A stretch of DNA of 64,000 bases from Aphidius gifuensis (lineage: Eukaryota > Arthropoda > Insecta > Hymenoptera > Braconidae): positions 14,658,369-14,722,368 of the forward strand of contig NC_057793.1 of NCBI RefSeq assembly GCF_014905175.1. The letters are read 5' to 3'. Position 1 is the stretch's first letter, and the number at the start of each line of letters is the position of its first letter. Of the stretch, positions 54,955-64,000 are shown one piece after another. The position numbers and the translations under genes are program-made. A model generated the notes under the pieces. It saw only the letters and a list, made by a program, of their open reading frames with translations, searched no databases and had not been told where the DNA came from.

Positions 54955-57000
54955 AATCATTGTTGGAAGGAGATTAAATCCTCAGATATTTAAGTTGAAT
55001 TAATTATTATTAATTTATAATAATTACTTGTTGAAAAGGAATTCTAGTCTTCAAATATTTAACTTAATTAAATTATTATTTATTTGTACTAATTATTGTT
55101 GACAAAGGACTTTTAATTCCCAAATATTTAACTTAAATAAATTATTATTTATTTGTACTAATTATTGTTGACAGAGGACTTTTAATTCCCAAATATTTAA
55201 ATAAATTAAATTATTATTTATTTATAACAATTATTGTCGCAAAGGAATTTTAATCCCTCAAATATTTAAGGTGAATAAATTGTTTTTTTTTTTTTTTTGT
55301 ATTAATTAACTTATTGTTAATATGTGTATATTAATTATTGAAAAGGGGAGATAAATTCTTAAGATTAATTTTGATTGGCTATTATCCATATATAGTTAAT
55401 AACTGTTGTATAAGGGAATTAAATCCTAAATATTTAAACCAAATAATTTGTCATTAATGTATGCGTACTTGACAACGTAAAATAAATTTGGATGTTTGAA
55501 TCAATGGCTTTATTTTTACTGTAAAGAAATTAAATAAATTCCAAGTCTTTCAGTATTAGTGACTGCGTGCTAATTACTATAAATTTAAAATAATTTCCCA
55601 ATATTTGAAACCATTGATTTGTTATTGATGTATGCGCGTTAATTGTTATTAAAGGACAATAAATCCCGCGTATTTAAATGTATCAATTTGATATTAATGT
55701 GTGTGCATTAATTATTGAAATAAGAGAATAAATTCCAAATGTTTAAATGAATTTATTTATTATTATTAATTGCTTAAAACGGACAATAAATCCCACATGT
55801 CTAAATTCATTAATTTAGTATTAATGTATGCGCAATAATTATTTAAGTAAAAGAATAAATTCCAAACGTTTAATTAAATTAATTTACTATTAATTTACGC
55901 ATATTAATTGTTGAAAAAGGACGATAAATCCCGCGTTTTAAAATTCATTAGTTTAGTATTAATGTGTGCACAATAATTATTGAAATAGGAGAATGAATTC
56001 CAAATATTTAAATGAATTTATTTATTATTATTAATTGTTTAAAACGGACAATAAATCCCACGTGTTTAAATTCATTAATTTAGTATTAATGTATGCGCAA
56101 TAATTATTTAAATAAAAGAATAAATTCCAAATGTTCAATTAAATTAATTTACTATTAATTTACGCATATCAATTGTTGAAAAAGGACGATAAATCCCGCG
56201 TATTTAAATTCATTAGTTTAGTATTAATGTGTGCACAATAATTATCGCAATAGGAAAATAAATTCCAAATATTTAATTAAATTTATTTACTATTAAATTA
56301 CGCATATTAATTGTTGAAAAAGGACGATACATCCTTTTTATTTAAATCCATCAATTTGATATTAATGTGTGCGTAATAATTGTTGAAATAAGAGAATAAA
56401 TTCCAAATATTTAAATGAATTTCTTTATTATTTATGTATGCGTATTCAATTGTTGAAAAAGGGCAATAATTCTCGCGTATTAAAATCCATTAATTTGATA
56501 TGAATGTGTGCGTAATAATTGTTGTAATAAGAGAATAAATTTCAAATATTTAAATTAATTTCTTTATTATTTATGTATGCGTATTCAATTGTTGAAAAAG
56601 GACAATAAATCTCGCGTATTAAAATCCATTAATTTGATATTAATGTGTGCGTAATAATTGTTGAAATAAGAGAATAAATTCTAAATATTTAAATGAATTT
56701 ATTTATTATTTATGTATGCGTATTTAATTGTTGAAAAAGGGCAATTCAATCATCCAAATATTCAAATAAATTCAATTATCATTTATTTATAATAATTATT
56801 GTTTAAAATGGATTTTAATCATCCAAATATTTAAATAAATTAAATTATTATTTATTTATGATGATTATTGTTGAAAAGGGATTTTAATCCTTTGAATATT
56901 TAAATAAATTGAATTATTATTTATTTATGATAATTATTGTTGAAAAGGGATTTTAATCCTTCGAATATTTAAATAAATTAAATTATTATTTAACATGGAG
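54955..57000. repeat. Three adjoining AT-rich tandem arrays
   Basis: 54960-55290: a unit of about 66-69 bp with GGACTTTTAATTCCCAAATA and TTATTATTTATTTGTACTAA. 55395-56760: a unit of about 138 bp with ATTGTTGAAAAAGGACRATA, AATCCCGCGTATTTAAAT, ATTAATGTGTGCG and GAGAATAAATTCCAAAT. 56740-57000: a unit of about 65 bp with TTGAAAAGGGATTTTAATCC and AATAAATTAAATTATTATTT. The words GGA..TTAATCC, AAATATTTAA and AATTATTG are common to all three, so they probably share one origin. Confidence 0.87.
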
Positions 57001-57699
57001 TCAGATTTCAATTTGATAACTATTATGTTCATTCGTACTCACTTACGTAGTTTGTTTGTTACTTATTATAATTATTATTTGGTTAGTTATTCGTACGAGA
57101 TAGAATTTATTTTATGTTGTTAGATAATGCATAGATATAAATGATTTATTTACTACAGGCCTGTTTAGACAACTTAATCCTAAGATTAGTCATGCAACTT
57201 TTCCTCATGCTTTATTTTATTTTATTTTATTTTATTTCTCTCTTTTCTTTTTTTTTTTTTTTATTCGTTGGGCCCGGTTGTCGGTTAAGGTTAAAGGGGG
57301 GTACTTTTATCTTGTGGGGAAAAACATTAAAATTTGGGAAAACCCAATAACACCTCAGGTAGTTAAATAGAAAGGTAAAAAGGGGACCGGAAACATTAGG
57401 GAAAAAAAAAACAAAATTTTAATGTTTCTCCGAAAAAAAACGATTAAATTTTATTGCCAAAAGACCTTGTTGAATTTTGCAATTTTATTTTCTTTTATCT
57501 TATTTATTTTATTTTATTTTATGTTTTTTTTTTTTCTTCCAGCGTAACAAATTTGACCTTGGGAAAAACAATTTTATTTGCCGCCCTTAGTCCTTTTTAT
57601 TTTACGAGATCACTGGGCGCGCTGCGCGCGCCTGTTTTTCTTATAAAAATGAGAAGATAGTTTTTTAAAAAATATTAATACAATCATACTTTCTCTTGA
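57001..57699. other. Spacer with T-rich runs and a CpG palindrome
   Basis: TTTTATTTTATTTTATTT runs lie at 57212 and 57490. 57290-57400 is G-rich (AAAGGGGGGTAC, AAAAGGGGACCGG). GGGCGCGCTGCGCGCGCC near 57615 is a nearly perfect CpG palindrome in AT-rich DNA. No gene was seen. Confidence 0.4.
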
Positions 57700-59100
57700 T
57701 GTCATTATTCATTGAGCTATTTTGTAAAAATAGTAATTCACATTTATGTTTCAATTATTTTCATTGTTATTTAGTAATAATTTAAAAAAAAAAACAACAC
57801 TCTGTTCACACGAATAAAAGACAATTTTTAAAAAAGATAGAGTTTAAACAAATTCGTACAGCCACTGTTGAAGCAAAACTCATTTCTTTATGACATTTTT
57901 GTGAATGTTTAGTTCGAATATTTTTTATTTTACTATTCAGTTTTTCATGGCTGAGTATTTTTGATAACTTAATCATTCAGTTACGAAAAGAGCAAACTAT
58001 AATTATGTTTTCTTATGTCTTTTAAAAAACCCTTCTCATAATTTACCCATAATACTTTATTCATCAAAGTCTCGATCACTTTATTTTCGATTCTTTTATT
58101 TCTGTGATGCAATTCCCAATTAATTAATTAAACATTCATTTCAAAATTACTCATGTTCATAATAAAATATTTCTAAATAGAATTTTCCCGAAATCATGAT
58201 TCCTATATTCAAAAAACACCTCATGAAAAAAACTACAGGAAAAAAAAATGTAAATTTTATAAATTAATATGGTTAAGCTTGTGTTTTATTTTTTTAAATT
58301 GTAAAATTCATATTAAAAAAATATAAAAACACGTCTCCGTTTTTTCATTTTATTAATAGGTAATTTTCATTTGATTTTGTCCTTAGATTCTTCTTTTCCT
58401 CCGTAAAATATTAATTATACAATTTTTTTATGATAAATTTTACTTTTCATTTTTGTCCGTGCAGTACTTCTATCCTGAAAAATTTTAAAATCAATTTTGA
58501 CTCCTTTTTATATTTGCTATAACTTGTAAACGAAATACGACGTTTCCTGCTTCAAGTCATGTACATAAAACATATATTTCTAAATAGAATTTTTGTGAAA
58601 CTATGAATCTGAGACTTCAAACTCACCCTCAATAAAAATCTCCAAACAATTTCATGAAATGATTATAACTCTTTATTTTATGCAGTTTTATATTTACCAC
58701 GACTTGTAGATAAAATAAATTCAAAAAGTGACTAATATTTCGTTTTTCTTGAGCCATTTGTCAAATCATAAACTAAAGATCTGAAAAATCATGCGCCTAT
58801 TCTAAAATCTTCTTTTTCAATTATTTTTCATTTATGTTGATTATTAATTTTCAAAAAAATTTCGACATTATATTTTCACGAATAACATATAATTTATAAA
58901 ACAATGAAATTTCCGGCAACCTTTGTCGAAAAAAAATCCATTTCTTTATAACATTTTTGTGCTTACTTCAAACATTTTCCATTTTACTATTCCGTTTTCA
59001 GGGGTATGTATATTTTTGATTAATTAATCATTCATTCACACAGAGCGAATTATTATGTTCTTAAGTATTTTTAAAAAAAAAATTCTTCTTTATAAATATG
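57700..59100. repeat. Diverged direct duplication, about 1.06 kb apart
   Basis: 57800-58050 and 58865-59100 share CATTTCTTTATRACATTTTT, CCATTTTACTATTC and ATTTTTGATAACTTAATCAT, offset about 1,058. Within it, a TTTCTAAATAGAATTTT module near 58168 and 58578 suggests a shorter sub-period of about 410 bp. Confidence 0.6.
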
Positions 59101-59101
59101 A

Positions 59102-59395
59102 TCCCGAGTGGAAATCTGGTCAGGCTAGCCCGATTTGACTTCAAGTCTTGATTGAGACTTGATCAATGTTCCCTTAACATTGGAAGCCTGATCGAAATTT
59201 GATCAAGATTCTTGATTAAGGATAACTCGATCAAGATTGGATCAAGGAACCCTTAACTTATCCTTAATAAGGCCAGCCTGATCAAGAATTGATCGAGAAA
59301 ACCTTAATTTATCCTTAATAAGGCCAGCCTGATCAAGAATTGATGAAGAAAACCTTAACTTCTCTTTATTAAGGCCAGCCTGATCAAAGAACTTC
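59102..59395. mobile_element. Element fragment with TCCCGAGTGGAAA end and TGATCAAG words
   Basis: It starts TCCCGAGTGGAAATCTGG, the same terminus (inverted) as 44360-44372. The interior has many CTTGATCAATG and CCTGATCAAG words, and a 51-bp tandem repeat with AAGGCCAGCCTGATCAA at 59269, 59320 and 59371. No matching far terminus was found. Confidence 0.6.
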
Positions 59396-60460
59396 TTCAA
59401 AAAAATTGCCTAGCTTAGATACATGAAAATCTTGTAAGACTAATAAATATTTTCCAATGAAATTTTAGTGAGATCATGACTAATATCAAGACAACACCAA
59501 CATATTATTACCTTTAAAGTTTCGAATCCTCATTTTATTTGTTTCAATTTCTTTTCATTACATAATTCACCACAACTTCTAAACAAAGTGTGACATTACT
59601 CATTTTCGTGAATTATTTATAAGATGTGAAAGAAGAAATTATAAAAATAAACACCTATGCCATTAATCATATCAACATGACCAGTTCCATCAATAAATTA
59701 TAACAGTCATATATTTATCAATAGTTATACTGAAATAATCAGTTTTTTTTTTTGTCAAAATAGAATGATTACATTCTCAATTGTCAATAAAATTGTGAAT
59801 AAAATGATTCCTTTTTTTTTTTTTTTTTTGTTTCTAAATAGAATGTATGTGGATATTATATAGATACATACTTTTATTTTCTTGTACATAAGCCTATTGA
59901 TTTTTCCATCATCATATTAATAAAGTTATATATAAATCAGTTAATTTATTATCAATAAAAACAGTTATTATAATTTAAAGACTATTTTTTGTTCAAGCGA
60001 TCTGTCAAATCTTGATTTCAAAATATATAAACAAATAAATTTATTGATTACCTTAACGACAGGAAAAAAAAAAAAATGTGAGTGACTGAGAAAGAAAATT
60101 TGTTTATTTATTTCATTAACAACCGACAAAGACAGAATGACAAATGACATGAGAATGACAAAGAGAACCAAATAACCAATCAAATCTTAGGAAGATCGAT
60201 GACAACTGTCCTTTTTATATAAGGAAATTTATTTATTTTATTTTATCTCTGCTTTTTTTTTTTTTTTTTTTTTAAAAACAAAACTTTTAAAAATTTTACC
60301 CTAAAATCGCGATAAAAATTTTACATTTTCTTTCCCTTAACAAATATTATTCATTTCGCCGACAAAAGAGACGCCGCGTTAGAATTTACCCCCAAAAAAA
60401 AATTATTTTAAACATATTTATTTTATTTTTCACACAACAAAAAAAATTTATCTTTCTTCT
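59396..60460. other. AT-rich spacer
   Basis: Long T-runs lie at 59812-59828 and 60250-60272. No feature was recognised. Confidence 0.4.
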
Positions 60461-61110
60461 CCGAATTTTCCCGCGCGCGTAATTAATTTTCTCGGCCTAA
60501 TTCTACCCTCCGCGAACGCGTTTTACCGTCTTGAAACCGGACGAGCCTCCATGAAATATCGTAGCCGGATCATTTATTAGATAATCAATATTGCCCTTTA
60601 AAATAATCCAACTAGATATGTAATTAATTTAACCCTGTTTATCCTGCGCAGCCAGGGCGCATAAGAAAGGTAGGGAGACGGAATTGCGTAATGTAGGGAG
60701 GGGTAAAAAGGAACCTGAAAAATGCGCGAAAATATTACACAATGCGTCGAAAAAAGAGAACCTAAAGTCATGCGGTCGTAACGGAGTCAGAGATTGAAAA
60801 TTATTAAACTTGCGGCTAACCCGAACAATAATTAATTTATGACGGCCGAAATACTAGTGACGGGATTGAGAAGCAATCCAGTCGATTAATTGAACGAATC
60901 ACTGACTCTACATTGACGCTACAATGACGCTTGGCTTTTACAATGTTAATAATTTTACACTTGTCATAAATTTGCCGAACAAACACTGAATAAAATTTAT
61001 TTAAAAGAAGGTACTTACATTGGTTGTCGGTAATTTAATCTAGCAATCTAGTGACGGCGTGTACCTTGGCTTGACCTCGGAGACGCTCGCAAATTGACAG
61101 GTTGATTTGG
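60461..61110 (-). other. GC-richer island with minus-strand splice-like sites
   Basis: CpG-rich patches (CCCGCGCGCGTAATT, CGCGAACGCGTTTTACC, GAAACCGGACGAGCC) run to about 60960. On the minus strand AAT|GTAAGTACC at 61010-61021 is a strong donor and CTGCGCAG|GATAAAC near 60648 an acceptor-like site. I see no coding frame. It may be the 5' untranslated region and promoter of a minus-strand gene, or a transposon end. Confidence 0.4.
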
Positions 61111-62534
61111 TTGTTTTATCGTTAGCAACGATGTACAAAAATATATATAAATATATATATTTTATATCGACGTGGTACAATGTAATTATACAAGCTGGTT
61201 GTGTGTGACTGAAGATTAAGTTATGTTAAATTGTAGACATAAACGTAGCACTGAATTTACAATAAAATCACAGTAACATTTACTTTTATTTGAATTTAAA
61301 ATAAAATTATTATACGAGACTTTTTCACTGTACTTTATAGAGTGTATTCAATATTGAATGGCTGACCACGAGGTCGTGAAATTGTATAATTAAATATTTA
61401 ATTATTTTAAATAAATAACTGATTATTTATTATAGCAAAAATGTAATTTATTCTATTCAATATTTATTTGATTAGACAATGTAACACAATGCGTGCTTTG
61501 AATTTAGCTTACTCAAGCAAGAAAATTTAGACCATGCGGTCGTAATTTATTACAAGTTAAATTTGTAAATGATTTAATGAATTTAAATTGATAATTCAAG
61601 TAACCAAATGTTACTTAAATATTATTGAAACAATAAATTGATAAAATAATCAATAAGATATTGAATAAGAATAACTTACAGTTGTGTTGATTTGTAGAAA
61701 ATATTCTAAGTTTTTTTAGAGCAATTAAAATTCGAAGAGGCAAAGTGCCTATGCTAGTTAGAGCTGGAAGAGCTGGTGTAGGTCAAGGAACTAACTCTGA
61801 CCGAGTGACCGAGATCTAGCGATCAATCTCGCTCGATGCCCTCAGAACATAAGGGTAGGTGGGGATCCTTCGGGGATGTTCGGTTTTCCTCCTTGGTCCA
61901 GTTCCACTTTCCTTATGTCGCTTATTTCTTATTGGTTGAGGAAAATCCTTTGATTTTCCAACCTTAATTAAAATTATTTCTAATTGTTTAATTGTGACAT
62001 GAGTGGTACCGAGAGAATCCCTATATTTTTAGGATTCTGTCGATATCACTCATTATATTAATTTATATTTAATTTTCCAAATTAAAATTGGCGGTAGATG
62101 CGCTTGGCAATAGTGCCGGCTCAAGTAATTTGTTGGGGGTGCAAAACCTCTAGCTCCTTTAAATATAATACATTGACGGTCTGTAAGATGGAGCTAAGGG
62201 TATTAAAAAGTACCCTGAATATTTAATGTGAAATAATATGAAGAAAAATGAAAAAATTTGTGCGGCTTACCGCGGACATTACAGCTGTTTCATTTATAAT
62301 GTATTAATTAAACTTTTTTCCAGATATTTTTTGAAATGTTTTTACGTCAATAGTTTGATTGAAGTTAATAAAAAAATTCTAATTTTTTTTAGTCGATTGT
62401 TTTTTTATTTATCCTGGTTACGATGCAAAAATCAAAATAGTTTTCCAGATATTTTTTGAGATTCACAATTAATGAAGAATAAATAAACGAATTAGTTTAC
62501 TCGGAAGAAAACCATAAAAGATTGCTAGTTTAAA
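61111..62534. other. AT-rich spacer with a second GC-richer patch
   Basis: ACACAATGCGT and CATGCGGTCGTAA blocks occur at about 60735-60785 and 61485-61550, a partial repeat 750 bp apart. On the minus strand ACT|GTAAGTTAT at 61672-61684 is another strong donor next to the GC-richer stretch 61735-61930, which is rich in short GATC and TCGG words. No coding frame was found. Confidence 0.4.
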
Positions 62535-62645
62535 ATATAATAATGCAACGAGGAATTCTTCAATCACTCTTTGTTAAAATTACTGAAGATGTTTCACTTC
62601 CCTGTGCGTACAATAACACACACACATTTTTTTTTTTTTTTAATC
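62535..62645 (+). repeat. Dispersed repeat with TTTCACTTCCCTGTGCGTAC, copy 2
   Basis: Same order of blocks as 45800-45905: ATGCAACGAGGAATTCTTCA, GAAGATGTTTCACTTCCC, GTACAATAACACACACA and a T-run. Confidence 0.8.
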
Positions 62646-63015
62646 TATACAATAAAAAGACATGGCCGAATCCTTGGAAACGCAGGTTTATTTTTCAAAT
62701 CAAAATATAGAAGAAAAAGTTGAAAAACCACCTGAAACCTGGTGGATCCACCAAGTGATAACGAGTCTTTAAATATATTTTTATATTATACTAAGTGGTA
62801 AAAATACATTAAAAATTCGAAAAAACTGTCCAATTGTATTTGTCTAGGAATTTTTGACTTTTTTATTTTCAATAGCCTAATCGATATGGGATTAATATAT
62901 TACTAACCATAACCGTAACCAGCCCCAACGGTATTAATATTTGAAACTTACCTGTATATATTTTATTATACAATATAATATTTGTATGTATTCTATATGT
63001 ATATTATATATATTT
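62646..63015. other. AT-rich spacer
   Basis: No feature seen. Confidence 0.4.
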
Positions 63016-64000
63016 GTATATGGGGCATTCCATGTCAACTCACAAGGTTTTTTCCCTCACCCTCTCAGATTCGAAAACAAATATTTTTTTTTGAGTTAGT
63101 CATCGACTCAAATGTACCTCTGGTTTTTTTTTTATTTTTACCATCATTAACCGCCGAGCCAGAATCAAAAAACACCTCCTTCACAAGAGTAAACTACGAT
63201 TTCGCCATTTTTTGAAATTCCGATTCCTTTACTGTAAATAGTAGAGCACAAGATTAGCTTAATTTCCAAATTTCATCGTGGGATAACGAATATAAAAAAT
63301 TTTTTTTCCATGTGAAAATTACTAAAATCAGGCAAGATCATATCCCAAACAACAGGTTTTTTTTCTTTGTTTTTCATAGAAAATTTTCTCACGATTACGG
63401 GAAAAATACGAAAAAAATTCCCCCGCATGCGCAGAGTGGTTAAAAATCGAGTTGAATTATCAAAAAAACGGCTATTTATCGATTATTTACCGTACAGCTA
63501 TTAAAATAACGATTGATTCTAAAATTCAATAATGGTGATCGATAAAACTCGTCAAGGAAAAAAAAATGACCTAATAAAAATTTGACATCTCGAATAAATA
63601 TTGATTGTTTAGCTATAATTACAGCTACAGTAAAACATATAGCGGCTAAGTAAATCGTATGCAAGTATTTTAAAAATATCGATAGGTCGAAAACTACTCG
63701 AGATATCAAAATTTTTATTAGGACATTTTTTTCTCTCTGACGAGTTTTACTGATCGCCATTATTGAATTTTAGAATTGATCGTTATTTTCATGGCTGTAC
63801 GATATATAACCAATAAATAGCCGTTTTTTCGATAATTCAACTGCATTTTTAACAGCTTTGCGCATGCGTGGGAATTTTTTTCGTATTTTTCCCGTAATCG
63901 TGAGGAAATTTTCTATGAAAAACAAAAAAAAAAAACCTGTTGTTTGGGATATGATCTTGCCTGAGTTTAGTAATTTTCACATGGAAAAAAAAAATTTTTT
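63016..64000. mobile_element. Palindromic MITE with GGGGCATTCC terminus, runs off window
   Basis: It begins ATATGGGGCATTCCATGTCA, like 31569. The arms around an axis near 63640 match at GAATTATCAAAAAAACGGC (63455) with its complement near 63825, and at CAAGATCATATCCCAAAC (63332) with its complement near 63945. The right end should fall about 260 bp beyond the window. Minus- and plus-strand frames here are products of the palindrome. Confidence 0.88.

Larger units (their letters stand above)
27803..64000 (+). other. Presumed next K2P intron or distal region, at least 36 kb
   Basis: I found no downstream exon that starts in phase 1 and encodes an M4 helix. The rest of the window is therefore either one very long intron or intron plus unrelated intergenic DNA. 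Its repeats are itemised separately. Confidence 0.5.

Noticed and set aside
57600..57640. A CpG palindrome as a functional origin or promoter
   Set aside because: It is only about 18 bp with no supporting elements around it.
27803..64000. A downstream K2P exon (M4 and C-terminus)
   Set aside because: I looked for a frame starting in phase 1 with a hydrophobic M4 helix and found none; the candidate open frames are in repeats or palindromes.

Overview
The window is eukaryotic nuclear DNA, strongly AT-rich, with spliced coding exons, GT-AG introns and dense transposon-derived sequence. It most resembles an insect genome. The Polinton relics, the MITE types and the low GC would suit a parasitoid wasp or other hymenopteran, but that placement is inference.

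The only intact host gene I can support is a two-pore-domain (K2P) potassium channel on the plus strand. Two of its exons are here: 2994-3164 (extracellular cap and first pore helix) and 27425-27802 (second half of the first selectivity filter, M2, M3 and the second pore). Both are in phase 1, and together they spell a TIGYG filter whose first glycine codon is split by a 24.3 kb intron. The exon with M1 lies upstream of the window, and the M4/C-terminal exon lies downstream or was not found. Almost everything else is therefore intronic or distal sequence of this gene, packed with repeats.

1-2.9 kb holds a tandem array with hairpins that share a GTCCTCAAAACCACC stem. 3.2-27.4 kb (the filter intron) holds a degraded LTR retroelement with an aspartic-protease relic, two TTAA-flanked and one TA-flanked MITE, and several large palindromic (foldback) elements. 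One of these palindromes carries a nested TIR element with five 287-bp internal repeats in only one arm. 28-33 kb holds a tRNA-like SINE, a compact array of five near-perfect hairpins (29726-30409) that looks like an insect hairpin-RNA locus, and more palindromic elements.

33.5-51.1 kb holds the decayed pieces of a Polinton/Maverick virus-like transposon: retroviral-type integrase, a DUF8207-like piece, packaging ATPase, PLA2-domain protein, double jelly-roll major capsid-like protein and a fibre-like piece. All are broken by stops, frameshifts and nested insertions. Within this stretch lie other transposons, including a 4.1 kb and a 2.0 kb TIR element. 51.2-59.4 kb is a second SINE copy followed by tandem arrays, one of which carries a tRNA B-box in each unit. 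59.4-64 kb contains unexplained GC-rich islands with minus-strand splice-donor-like sites and ends inside another palindromic element.

The host gene and the mobile DNA do not form a pathway. The architectural theme is a very large K2P gene whose introns have accumulated at least seventeen inverted-repeat elements and several arrays of hairpins that could be transcribed as double-stranded RNA.
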